Below, in pieces: positions 32,482 through 41,084 of a stretch of DNA of 64,000 nucleotides. Position 1 is the first letter of the stretch; the number at the start of each line of letters is the position of its first letter. The translations under genes were made by a program, and so were the position numbers. The notes beneath the pieces are model-generated. The model had not been told where the DNA came from, did no database searches, and saw nothing but the letters and a program-made list of their open reading frames with translations. Source of the stretch: an uncultured Clostridia bacterium (GTDB lineage Bacteria; Bacillota; Clostridia; Oscillospirales; Ruminococcaceae); assembly GCA_937906945.1 (NCBI GenBank), contig CALCUE010000026.1, forward strand, positions 189,384-253,383, written 5' to 3'.

Positions 32482-33174
32482 TTAGTTGATTTTTTCCTCA
32501 TTTTCTTCTGTTTCCAGCGGCTTTTTCCTCGCGATCAAAAATTTGATCGAAATTCCCTGCTCGGAAAACATCTTTTCGTGTTCTGTCTCAATATTCTGAT
32601 CGAAACCGGAACGGTGAAGATCTTCCGTCACATAGACAAGCTCAAACCCGCATTCCTCAAAATATCGTTTTGAGGAAAGAAAAAGATCGTCGTTATCGGT
32701 TTTGAACCAGATTTCGCCCTCGTCCCGAAGGAATTCCCGGTATTGCATCAGCTGATGGTTATGAGTCAATCGCTTTTTGTGGTCATGGGTCTTTGGCCAA
32801 GGATTACAAAAATTGATATAGATCCGTTCGCAGACATCTTCCCGTGAAAAGACTTTTTCAATGAGCATGATCTCCTGGCTGAAAATCAGTACGTTATCAA
32901 TTTCCCGGTTTGCCTCCGCATATTCTTTTTTTATGTTTCGCATCGCCAGACCAAGCATCTCACTTTTGATATCTACCGCGATATAGTTAATTTCCGGATG
33001 CGCTACCGCTAATTTTGAAATAAAGCCGCCTTTTCCGCAACCGAGCTCAAGAACAAGCGGCTGTTTTTTCGGGAAAGCGTCCTTCCATTTTCCCCGGTTC
33101 TCTTCCGGATGGTCTATGCAGTTTTCCCAGGCCGCTAATTCCGGTCTTGCCCATGGTTTTCTTCTGATCCTCAT
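32482..33174 (-). CDS. trmB: tRNA (guanine46-N7)-methyltransferase TrmB
   Basis: The 230-residue protein has SAM motif I LELGCGKGGFISKLA (about 43-57) and the TrmB signature YINFCNPWPKTHDHKKRL (about 119-136). It methylates G46 of tRNA. It overlaps tatD by 4 bp at its start and ends the metG-tatD-trmB run. The C-terminal 10 residues are an acidic tail. Confidence 0.95.
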   Translation of the reverse strand: MRIRRKPWARPELAAWENCIDHPEENRGKWKDAFPKKQPLVLELGCGKGGFISKLAVAHPEINYIAVDIKSEMLGLAMRNIKKEYAEANREIDNVLIFSQEIMLIEKVFSREDVCERIYINFCNPWPKTHDHKKRLTHNHQLMQYREFLRDEGEIWFKTDNDDLFLSSKRYFEECGFELVYVTEDLHRSGFDQNIETEHEKMFSEQGISIKFLIARKKPLETEENEEKIN

Positions 33175-33962
33175 GGTTTTCCCCTTTCCGATTCTATTCC
33201 GTAAACACGGCAGCCATTCTCTCTGGCCCTGTCGATTAAAGTCTGCGCGTCCGTTCCCCGAAGCTCAGCCAACCGTTCCGCCGTCGCCGGAATAAGGGTG
33301 CTGTCACAGCGCTGTCCCCGATAAGGTACCGGCGCCATGTAGGGGCAATCCGTTTCCAACAAAAGGCGGTCCTCCGGAATTTCCTTCGCGGCCAATAATA
33401 GCTTATTCGCGTTTTTGAACGTAACGGAACCGGTAAAACCAATATACATGCCCAATTTCAAAAACTCTTTTGCCATTTCCGCTGAACCGGAATAACAATG
33501 GATGATCCCTTTGGGACGATATTTTTGCACCAGTTCCAACGTGTCCGCATGGGCTTCCCGATCATGAATAATGACCGGAAGACTCAGATCGTTGGCCAAC
33601 GCCAACTGTTCGGAAAACACACGAATCTGGCTTTCTCTTGGAGAAAAATCATAGTGATAATCTAAACCGATCTCCCCGATAGCGACCACTTTGGGATGGT
33701 GCGTAAAGGTTTCTACCTTGTCAAGCCAATTTCCTGTTCCATCACTTTCCGCCGAATGGGGATGCACCCCTACCGCCGAATAGAGAAAATCATAACGCAT
33801 GGAAAGCGCCAATGTTTTTTCACAGCTGGCCAGATCACACGCCGGATCGACAACAAGGGAAACGCCACGCTCCGCTAAAGAGCTCAATACGGCATCCCGG
33901 TCCTCATCGAACCGCTCGTCATCGTAATGGGCGTGCGTATCAAAAATTCCGCAATAATCCAT
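33171..33962 (-). CDS. TatD-family metal-dependent hydrolase
   Basis: The 263-residue protein is a TIM-barrel amidohydrolase. The metal ligands are in DTHAHYDDERF (8-18), GEIGLDYHYDFS, HDREAH, HCYSG and LETDCPYMAP. TatD-type enzymes act as 3'-5' DNA/RNA exonucleases; the Firmicute YcfH/YabD branch usually sits next to metG, as here. Its start overlaps the metG stop by one base. Confidence 0.95.
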   Translation of the reverse strand: MDYCGIFDTHAHYDDERFDEDRDAVLSSLAERGVSLVVDPACDLASCEKTLALSMRYDFLYSAVGVHPHSAESDGTGNWLDKVETFTHHPKVVAIGEIGLDYHYDFSPRESQIRVFSEQLALANDLSLPVIIHDREAHADTLELVQKYRPKGIIHCYSGSAEMAKEFLKLGMYIGFTGSVTFKNANKLLLAAKEIPEDRLLLETDCPYMAPVPYRGQRCDSTLIPATAERLAELRGTDAQTLIDRARENGCRVYGIESERGKP

Positions 33963-35902
33963 CAGTGCAGTCTCGTTCCTACCGGTACCGAATCGTCCAC
34001 AAAGGTCACGCAGACAGAACCGTCTTCCCGCTCACCGGCCAAAAGCATACCGCTGGATTCCACGCCGCAGAGTTTCGCCGGTTTCAGATTGGCTACCACA
34101 ATGATCTTTTTGCCGATCAGTTCTTCCGGCTCATAATGCAAAGCGATACCGGAAACGATCTGACGACCACCCATTCCGTCGTCCAATTGGATCTTATAGA
34201 GCTTTTTCGCTTTTGGAACCTTTTCGCAAGAAAGAATTTTAGCCACCCGAAGCTCCACTTTCCCGAAATCTTCGATGCCGATCTCCGGTTCCAACTCGAT
34301 CTTCTTTTCTTCCGTTTTCGGAGCCTGAGCCGCTTTTTGCGCCGCTTCCAACTCTTCCAGTTCTTTCTTTACGTCAATACGCGGGAACAGCGTCTCGCCG
34401 CGGTGTACCGTCACATCAACGGGAAGCGTACCGTAAGAACCGGCGCTCTCGTAACCTCTGCCTTCCTGCGGCGCTCCGATCTGGTCAAGGATCTTCTCAA
34501 CGGTTTCGGGAATGAACGGTGTCAGAAGTACCGCGCAGACACGGATCGTTTCCAAAAGGTTATAAAGAACGGAAGCCAGGCGATCTTTCTGCGATGGGTC
34601 TTTCCCAAGAGTCCACGGCGCTGTCTCGTCAATGTATTTGTTGGAGCGGGAAATAATTTTGAAAATTTCAATGAGAGCGTTCTGGAAAGCGTAGGCTTCC
34701 ATCTCGGTCTCATATTTTTCCCGAAGTCCTTTAACCATTCCGATGAGTTCGTCATCCAACGGATCGGCTTTTCTTTCCACAGGAAGCGTTCCGCCGAAGT
34801 ACTTGTCAACCATAGCGACCGTACGGGACACGAGGTTGCCCAGATCGTTGGCAAGATCAGAATTGATGCGGTTGATGAGCGCTTCATTTGTAAAAGAGCC
34901 ATCGGAACCAAACGGGAATTCCCGAAGCAGGAAATACCGCAGAGCGTCCGTTCCGTACCGGTTGCAAAGGATGACCGGATCGACCACGTTGCCGACAGAT
35001 TTCGACATTTTGTTGCCGTCAATCAGAAGCCAACCGTGGCCATAGACCCGCTTCGGAAGCGGCAGATCCAAAGCCATGAGCATCGCCGGCCAGATGATCG
35101 TATGGAAACGAACAATCTCTTTGCCGACAAAATGGACGTCCGCCGGCCAATACTTTTCAAAATCATCGTATTGCTCGTTGCCATATCCCAAAGCGGTAAT
35201 ATAGTTGGACAGCGCATCCACCCATACATAGACGACATGTTTTGGGTCAAAATCAACGGGAACGCCCCAATTGAAGCTCGTTCTGGAGACGCAGAGATCC
35301 TCCAGACCCGGTTTAATGAAGTTGTTGACCATCTCGTTCAGGCGAGAGGTCGGAAGCAGAAAATCCGGATGTTCTTCATAATATTTAACCAGTTTGTCCG
35401 CATAAGCGGAAAGACGGAAGAAATAAGCTTCCTCCTCGGCGTCAATGACTTCTCTTCCACAGTCCGGGCATTTGCCGTCCACAAGCTGCGTTTCCGTCCA
35501 GAACGATTCGCAGGGCGTGCAGTATTTGCCCTTATACGTTCCTTTATAAATGTCGCCTTTTTCATAGAGCTTCTTGAAAATTTTCTTGACGCTCTCCACA
35601 TGATAATCGTCCGTAGTTCTTATGAAACGATCATTGGAAATATTCATCATTTTCCAAAGGTCCTTGATGCCGGCGACGATATTATCCACGTATTGCTGCG
35701 GCGTCACGCCGGCGGCTTCCGCCTTCTGCTGAATTTTTACACCATGCTCATCCGTTCCGGTGAGGAACAGGACATCATAACCTTGAAGGCGTTTATATCT
35801 TGCCATGACATCCGTGGCTACGGTGCAATAGCTGTGACCGATATGGAGCTTGCTGGAAGGATAATAAATCGGTGTGGTAATATAAAATTTCGGTTTTTCC
35901 AT
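33962..35902 (-). CDS. metG: Methionyl-tRNA synthetase
   Basis: The 646-residue protein has the HIGH-type motif HIGHSYCTVATD (21-24 onward), a zinc knuckle CTPCESFW...CPDCG (about 127-147), and KMSKSVGNVVD (about 299-309). A C-terminal EMAPII-like tRNA-binding domain occupies about residues 545-646. It charges initiator and elongator tRNA-Met. The gene begins 21 bp after a solute-binding lipoprotein gene and is followed without a gap by tatD and trmB. Confidence 0.97.
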   Translation of the reverse strand: MEKPKFYITTPIYYPSSKLHIGHSYCTVATDVMARYKRLQGYDVLFLTGTDEHGVKIQQKAEAAGVTPQQYVDNIVAGIKDLWKMMNISNDRFIRTTDDYHVESVKKIFKKLYEKGDIYKGTYKGKYCTPCESFWTETQLVDGKCPDCGREVIDAEEEAYFFRLSAYADKLVKYYEEHPDFLLPTSRLNEMVNNFIKPGLEDLCVSRTSFNWGVPVDFDPKHVVYVWVDALSNYITALGYGNEQYDDFEKYWPADVHFVGKEIVRFHTIIWPAMLMALDLPLPKRVYGHGWLLIDGNKMSKSVGNVVDPVILCNRYGTDALRYFLLREFPFGSDGSFTNEALINRINSDLANDLGNLVSRTVAMVDKYFGGTLPVERKADPLDDELIGMVKGLREKYETEMEAYAFQNALIEIFKIISRSNKYIDETAPWTLGKDPSQKDRLASVLYNLLETIRVCAVLLTPFIPETVEKILDQIGAPQEGRGYESAGSYGTLPVDVTVHRGETLFPRIDVKKELEELEAAQKAAQAPKTEEKKIELEPEIGIEDFGKVELRVAKILSCEKVPKAKKLYKIQLDDGMGGRQIVSGIALHYEPEELIGKKIIVVANLKPAKLCGVESSGMLLAGEREDGSVCVTFVDDSVPVGTRLH

Positions 35903-35923
35903 TTTTTCGTCCCCTATCTAAAA

Positions 35924-37228
35924 TCAATAATCTTGAATGAATTCGATCATTTTCTCAGTAAAATCTTCCGCTGTGACATCCCCTTTGAAAACAGAGACAA
36001 CAAGGGCGGAAAACTCATCGGAAAGCGTCGCATTTTCCGCGGATTTAACCGCGAAACGGGAGGAAAACACCGACGTTCCCAGTTTCTTATACATAGCCTT
36101 CGTTTCCTCGTCCAACCCGTACTGGTCCGCCAGCGTCGAGATCTTAAGCACCGGGGTCATTTCTCCCAACGTCTCAGCGGCGATTTTTACCGCTTCGTCG
36201 CTGTACTGGAAAATCAGGAATTTTTTAGCGAGATCCGCGTTTTTCGCCTCAAACGGAATATACATTTCCGAAAAATTGACAATGGCGGTCTTTTCCCCGT
36301 TTCCATCCAGTTTAGGATAGAGGGCAAAGCCGTATTCATAATTCTCATCTTCAGCCAGTTCGTTCAGATCCGCCGTATTGCCCGAGATAAAAAGAGCTTT
36401 TCCGTCGGTCAGATCTTCCCAAACATCTTCTGCCTTTTTGGTGCTGCTTCCGCTTACCACCAGTTTTTTGATAGCCTCGATTTTTTCGATAAAGGCTTTG
36501 ACACTTTCATTGTCCTTCCATGCCTCTTCCGAGCAGCCGAGCATTTCGTTCATGCCGTCTGTTCCCACCGAAGGAACCAGTGCCGCCGCGAAGATTTTGA
36601 CAAATTCTTCCGGCTCTCTTCCCGCGTAGGAGAAAACCGCCACATCCTTCGCGTCACAATCTTCCGCCAAAGCGATCAGGTCATCCCAGGTCTCCGGAAG
36701 GGTCCAACCATTTTCTTCAAGCAGAGTTTTGTTATAAATAAAACCTTCCATATCAAAGAAGAGCGGGGCCAGATACGTTTTCCCATCATCATAGGGCCGG
36801 CATTGGACATTGTCCACCGCACCAGTCAGCATCAGCGAGGACAAAACCTGCTCTACGTCCGTCAGTGACGTCATCGCACGGTCCTTGACAAGAGCTTCGG
36901 TAACACCACTCTCGTCCCCGGACGGAAGATAGACGAAATCCGGAGAGTTTCCGGAAAGGATCCGATCCCGAAGCACATAAGCCGCGTCTTTGGTCAGCGT
37001 CATGTTGACGGTAACACCGGCGTTCGCCTGTTCAAAAGCGTCCACCACCGCGTTCCAATAGCCCTCATCGTCGCCTCGATCATAGACAACAATGTCCAAG
37101 GTCTCATTGATAATTTCAACCGCCGTCGGTTCTTCCGGTTCTTTTTTCTCTTTTTCTTCCTCTTTTCCACAGCCTACCAAAAGAAAGACCAGGCAAAAAG
37201 CAAGCCATATAGAAAGAATTTTTTTCAT
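35924..37228 (-). CDS. Family 1 extracellular solute-binding lipoprotein
   Basis: The 434-residue protein has a signal peptide with lipobox LVGC (Cys20), an acidic linker, and a two-lobed binding fold of the sugar-type SBP_bac family (ETWDDLIALAEDC, KALFISGNTAD, GFALYPKL). It would bind a sugar or similar ligand. No permease or ATPase gene is near; instead metG follows at 21 bp. The partner transporter must be elsewhere, or the protein is a sensor. Confidence 0.85.
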   Translation of the reverse strand: MKKILSIWLAFCLVFLLVGCGKEEEKEKKEPEEPTAVEIINETLDIVVYDRGDDEGYWNAVVDAFEQANAGVTVNMTLTKDAAYVLRDRILSGNSPDFVYLPSGDESGVTEALVKDRAMTSLTDVEQVLSSLMLTGAVDNVQCRPYDDGKTYLAPLFFDMEGFIYNKTLLEENGWTLPETWDDLIALAEDCDAKDVAVFSYAGREPEEFVKIFAAALVPSVGTDGMNEMLGCSEEAWKDNESVKAFIEKIEAIKKLVVSGSSTKKAEDVWEDLTDGKALFISGNTADLNELAEDENYEYGFALYPKLDGNGEKTAIVNFSEMYIPFEAKNADLAKKFLIFQYSDEAVKIAAETLGEMTPVLKISTLADQYGLDEETKAMYKKLGTSVFSSRFAVKSAENATLSDEFSALVVSVFKGDVTAEDFTEKMIEFIQDY

Positions 37229-37363
37229 AATATCCTCCAGTCATAGAAATACATTTTAATAATATCATAAACAGAACGTAAATAAAAGTATTTTACCGGA
37301 TTTTTCTTTACTTTTTTTATTTTATCTTATACAATAGGATTATCGCGGTAAGGAAGTGATGAT

Positions 37364-37816
37364 TTGGAAAACTATCTGCACATCTTTCTCATATCCATGG
37401 TGCCTTTTATTGAATTGCGCGGCGCCATGATTTACGCGGCTGTCGTCGGTCTTCCTTTCCTTCCCAGTTTACTCTGCTGTGTCATCGGAAATATTCTTCC
37501 GATCCCTTTTTTAATCAAATTTTCCAAAGCCGTCCTGACCTATTTGGCCCGGTTCCCGAAAATCGGTTGGCTCTTTCAGAAAATCATTGATCACGGAAAT
37601 AAAAAAGCGCTGAAAATCGGAAACATGGAGCTTTTAGGCCTTTTCCTTTTTGTGGCTCTTCCCATTCCCGGAACCGGTGCCTGGAGCGCCTCTCTTGTTG
37701 CCGCTCTTTTGCAGCTTCGGATAAAAAATTCTTTCTTCGCTATCACGCTCGGCGTGATTACTTGCGGAATCATTATGGGAATCCTTTCTTTTGGCATCGC
37801 TAATTTATTTGTCTGA
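37364..37816 (+). CDS. Small multidrug export family membrane protein (PF06695)
   Basis: The 150-residue protein has about five membrane segments and the family motifs FIELRGAMIYAA (residues 16-27) and FVALPIPGTGAW (about 97-108). Members are annotated as putative small multidrug exporters, but evidence is thin. The TTG start has AAGGAAGTG upstream. The next gene follows at 11 bp. Confidence 0.85.
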   Translation: MENYLHIFLISMVPFIELRGAMIYAAVVGLPFLPSLLCCVIGNILPIPFLIKFSKAVLTYLARFPKIGWLFQKIIDHGNKKALKIGNMELLGLFLFVALPIPGTGAWSASLVAALLQLRIKNSFFAITLGVITCGIIMGILSFGIANLFV

Positions 37817-37827
37817 GGAGGAACGAT

Positions 37828-38265
37828 ATGGATAACAACGAAATTTATCAGGAAAAAGATTTGCAGACTCTTCTTTTGGAACAGACCGAATTATTGCAGA
37901 AACAGCACAAGACCATGAAAATTCAGATGATTGCCGTTACCTCCCTGCTTCTGGTTCTTGTTATCATCTTTTTGGTTCTGAGCGCCAAAATCACAGGGAC
38001 TTTGAACGAACTCAACGTGGCGATCGGAGAGATTACCTCCCTTTCGCAGGAAATCAACACCCTCTTGGAGGAGTCCCGTCTGACCGAGCTTTTGCAGAAT
38101 GCCAACGACTTGATCAAAGAGAGCGGTGAAAGTTTGACCGATGCCATTGACGGCATTAAGACAGCCCTTCAAAAGGTCAACGCCGTTGATTTTGACTCTT
38201 TGAACACGGCGATCACCGATTTGAAACGGATCGTAGAGCCTCTGGCCAAACTATTCGGAAAATAA
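37828..38265 (+). CDS. Single-pass membrane protein with coiled coil
   Basis: The 145-residue protein has a short cytoplasmic N-terminus (QTLLLEQTELLQKQHKTMK), one membrane helix at about 33-53 (IAVTSLLLVLVIIFLVLSA), and an extracytoplasmic heptad-rich helix to the end. It resembles DUF948-like or methyl-accepting-like helical stalks, but I do not recognise a family. AGGAGGAA precedes the ATG. Confidence 0.75.
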   Translation: MDNNEIYQEKDLQTLLLEQTELLQKQHKTMKIQMIAVTSLLLVLVIIFLVLSAKITGTLNELNVAIGEITSLSQEINTLLEESRLTELLQNANDLIKESGESLTDAIDGIKTALQKVNAVDFDSLNTAITDLKRIVEPLAKLFGK

Positions 38266-38288
38266 ACCGTCAAAAGGAGAAAAATCCG

Positions 38289-39716
38289 ATGCAGTCGGAA
38301 ATCACTTTAGAAAATTATGAGGAAAAACGCCGGGAGCTGATCGAGGCCAACTCCAACCTGCATGGTCTTGTCCTCCGTGAGCCGGAAAAACGGCTGAACG
38401 CCTACCTTTCTCAGCTGAAAGAGAAGTACCGGCAGGACTGTAAAGGTAAAATTCCTTACAGCATTCCCGTTTTGACCGATTCCTCCCTTATTGAAAGTCC
38501 TCTCTATAAATTCTGTTCCCGCCTTCCTAAAGGGGCCGATCTGCACGTGCACGATATGTCGCTTCTTCCTTTGAAAGAGCTGATTTCCCTGTTGCTATCC
38601 TGCCCTGAGTTTTGTATCAACGCGGATCGAAAGTCTTATGATCTTATCGTTGTTGATCCGGAAAAGCCCGTTCCCAACGGATATATGCGCTTTTCTGAGG
38701 CCATGGAAACTGATTATTATACCTACGAGGATCTGCTTTTCAATTGGACTGTCACCGGAGTCGAGCGTTCCGGTCTCAACTGTTGGGACTATTTTGAGAT
38801 TTTGTTTGAGAGACAGGCTGTACTCTCCAGCAATCCTTCTTTCGCCGCGAAATATTATGACTATACGTTTCGCTATTATTGTCGGAAGGGGATTCAGCAC
38901 GTTGAAATTCATCTTATGCTGACGGACAGTTTGGATGAAAGCTCCGACTATCTGAAAGTCATTCGGCAATGTTATTATAATGTCAAAAAAGAGTATCCCT
39001 ATTTTACCGTCCGCATCATCGGAGCCGGTGTCAAAGCGGACAGCGACAACATCGACCTTTCCAAAAAGTGCTTTCTCAACACTTCTTATGTGCAGGAAAT
39101 CATCAAAGACGAAAGTGACCCGGAACACCCAGTGGATTTCGTGATCGGGTTTGACCTTGTCAACCAAGAGGACACCAGTCTTCCCCTGCACGCCTTCGTT
39201 CCCATGCTTCTAAAAGTTAAAAAGCAATATCCCAACATGAAGTTCTACATCCATGGCGGCGAAAGCCTTGAGGCGGAAAATATCAATCTGATTGACGCCT
39301 ATCTGCTTGGTTCTTCCCGTGTGGGACACGGTTTGAATCTGTACCGCTATCCGGACCTTCATAACCGGTTCATTCAGGCCGAAATCTGTCTTGAAGTGTG
39401 TCCCATCAGTAACCAGCGGCTCGGCTATACACCGGATATTCGCGTTCACCCTGCCACGGAATACCTTCGCAGCGGACTGGCGCTTGCCCTCTGCTCGGAC
39501 GATCCGGCCTATATGGAAAATGAAACGCTGACGGATGACTTTTTCGCGGCGGTTGTCGGATGGAATCTGGATCTCAGTGATCTGAAGCAGCTGGGGATCA
39601 ATTCGATCCTATATAGCGGCCTGGATGACTCCGAAAAGTACGCCGCTTTAGGAAACTACAATAAACTGTGGAATCGTTTTGTGGAAGAAATGCTGAAAGA
39701 AAACGGTCTTACCTAA
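38289..39716 (+). CDS. Adenosine-deaminase-like amidohydrolase
   Basis: The 475-residue protein has the metal and active-site motifs of the adenosine deaminase family: LHVHD at about 85-89, FYIHGGES near 318, SRVGHGLNLYR near 343, CPISNQRLGY near 374, and the LCSDDPAY aspartate pair near 402. An N-terminal arm of about 80 residues and an insertion make it longer than classic Add (about 340), closer to the ADGF/ADAL-type branch. The exact substrate is uncertain. It follows the coiled-coil gene by 23 bp. Confidence 0.85.
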   Translation: MQSEITLENYEEKRRELIEANSNLHGLVLREPEKRLNAYLSQLKEKYRQDCKGKIPYSIPVLTDSSLIESPLYKFCSRLPKGADLHVHDMSLLPLKELISLLLSCPEFCINADRKSYDLIVVDPEKPVPNGYMRFSEAMETDYYTYEDLLFNWTVTGVERSGLNCWDYFEILFERQAVLSSNPSFAAKYYDYTFRYYCRKGIQHVEIHLMLTDSLDESSDYLKVIRQCYYNVKKEYPYFTVRIIGAGVKADSDNIDLSKKCFLNTSYVQEIIKDESDPEHPVDFVIGFDLVNQEDTSLPLHAFVPMLLKVKKQYPNMKFYIHGGESLEAENINLIDAYLLGSSRVGHGLNLYRYPDLHNRFIQAEICLEVCPISNQRLGYTPDIRVHPATEYLRSGLALALCSDDPAYMENETLTDDFFAAVVGWNLDLSDLKQLGINSILYSGLDDSEKYAALGNYNKLWNRFVEEMLKENGLT

Positions 39717-39717
39717 C

Positions 39718-39755
39718 AAAAAATCTCCGGACGGGAATCCCATCCGGAGATTTTT
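39718..39755 (+). terminator. Terminator after the deaminase-like gene
   Basis: AAAAATCTCCGGA pairs with TCCGGAGATTTTT, beginning 2 nt after the stop. Confidence 0.93.
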
Positions 39756-39767
39756 ATTTTAAAAGCA

Positions 39768-39801
39768 ATAATCGGTTGATTTCGAAAAATCAACCGATTA
39801 T
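39768..39801 (-). terminator. Hairpin after tRNA-Tyr
   Basis: Perfect 15-bp arms (ATAATCGGTTGATTT and its complement) with a 4-nt loop lie directly after the tRNA-Tyr CCA end on the minus strand, followed by TTGCTTTT. It likely terminates the tRNA transcript. Confidence 0.75.
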
Positions 39802-39802
39802 G

Positions 39803-39887
39803 TGGTGGGAGCGGGTGGGTTCGAACCACCGTAGTCACTGACAACAGATTTACAGTCTGCCCCCTTTGGCCGCTTGGGTACACTCCC
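39803..39887 (-). tRNA. tRNA-Tyr (GUA)
   Basis: The 85-nt sequence folds as a class II tRNA with acceptor GGGAGTG, D-arm, anticodon loop CTGTAAA with GUA, a long variable arm, TTCGAA T-loop and encoded CCA. It is co-transcribed after tRNA-Thr. Confidence 0.97.
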
Positions 39888-39908
39888 ATGTATTCAATTT
39901 TGTCTTAG

Positions 39909-39984
39909 TGGAGCTGGTGGACGGATTCGAACCCCCGACCTGCTGATTACAAATCAGCTGCTCTACCAGCTGAGCTACACCAGC
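39909..39984 (-). tRNA. tRNA-Thr (UGU)
   Basis: The 76-nt cloverleaf has acceptor GCTGGTG/CACCAGC, AGCTCAGCTGGTAGAGC D-arm, anticodon loop TTTGTAA giving UGU, TTCGAAT T-loop and encoded CCA. Confidence 0.97.
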
Positions 39985-40002
39985 ATCTCAGCGACGAGAG
40001 TT

Positions 40003-40031
40003 ATAATATCACATCATAAATCATTTGTCAA
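40003..40031 (-). promoter_or_regulatory. Promoter of the tRNA operon
   Basis: TTGACA (40026-40031) and TATTAT (40003-40008) on the minus strand are 17 bp apart and point to the tRNA-Thr gene. Confidence 0.85.
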
Positions 40032-40145
40032 CCTATTTTTCGAATTTATTAAAAACTTTTTCCCTTCTTTTCCATTGGAACTTTTTGATTTTTTCTTTTC
40101 TTTTTCTCCTGTTTGTGCTATTCTTCTCTGTGAGGTGAAAAAGAA

Positions 40146-41060
40146 TTGAAAAAACTGAAAATTCTTTTGGCCGGCCTTGCTCTTGTCGTTTTTTTCATCT
40201 TTGTAATTTTTCTCTGCGGTAAAATCTGGCCTCATAAATTTTATTCTTCTATCAGCGCCTTTGAGCACCTGTTTTCCTTTAACTCTCCGGATCCCTCTCC
40301 TTACCAGTTTTTGAGCACCAGTGATTTCCCGCAATCCGATGGAACCGATTTTCGTTTTTCTTTTAGGGAACAAACCATCGAATCCCTTGCGGAACAGGGA
40401 GCCGTCTGGAACGATTCCCTCATGCTCATCAGTGCCGAGCATCCTATACCCGATGGATATGATTTTGACCTTTCCTGCTATCGGGATACCGACGTTGTCA
40501 TGAACTCCTGCATCCATGACGCTTATTTTCATCTGAAAACGCGGATCAAGCGCAAATTTGACAATTCTTTATATATTATGAGCGCTTATCGCACTCCGGA
40601 GGAACAGGCCGAAGCCATTGAAAGTGAGGGAGAACTGGCTGTCGCTGTCGGCACCAGTGAGCATCAAAGTGGACTTGCTCTTGACGTCTATGTAAAATAT
40701 CATGCCGGATATGGCTTTTTAGATTCTGACGAGGGGAAATTTGTCAATTCCTACTGCGATGAATATGGTTTTATCATTCGTTATCCTTATTACGGAGAAA
40801 GCGTCACCGGTATTGATTATGAACCGTGGCACCTTCGCTATGTCGGTCTTCCCCATTCCCAGATCATTATGAAAAACCGGCTGACGTTGGAAGAATATGT
40901 GGAGATGCTCACCCCTGATGAAATCTTTCTTTGCGGCGACTATCTGATCACCCGACAGAAGACCGCTTCCCATTATTATCTTCCCGAAGAATTGAGGGAC
41001 CTTGTTCTCTCGCCCGATAACACCGGACACACTATCATCACCGGAAAAATCAAGAAATAA
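40146..41060 (+). CDS. VanY-type D,D-carboxypeptidase
   Basis: The 304-residue protein has an N-terminal membrane anchor (residues about 5-27) and a VanY domain. The zinc ligands are in GTSEHQSGLALDV (SxHxxGxAxD) and EPWHLRYVG; SAYRTPEEQAEAI precedes them. It trims the terminal D-Ala from peptidoglycan stems outside the membrane. The TTG start has GTGAGGTG upstream. The phosphoesterase gene follows at 24 bp. Confidence 0.9.
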   Translation: MKKLKILLAGLALVVFFIFVIFLCGKIWPHKFYSSISAFEHLFSFNSPDPSPYQFLSTSDFPQSDGTDFRFSFREQTIESLAEQGAVWNDSLMLISAEHPIPDGYDFDLSCYRDTDVVMNSCIHDAYFHLKTRIKRKFDNSLYIMSAYRTPEEQAEAIESEGELAVAVGTSEHQSGLALDVYVKYHAGYGFLDSDEGKFVNSYCDEYGFIIRYPYYGESVTGIDYEPWHLRYVGLPHSQIIMKNRLTLEEYVEMLTPDEIFLCGDYLITRQKTASHYYLPEELRDLVLSPDNTGHTIITGKIKK

Positions 41061-41084
41061 AACTTTGTTTCGGAGGAACACTTT

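Noticed and set aside
33812..36868. A 1018-codon open frame on the plus strand opposite metG and the solute-binding lipoprotein gene
   Set aside because: It runs antisense to two well-recognised genes, has no family features, and has an odd Phe/Arg/His-rich composition expected from reading biased codons backwards.
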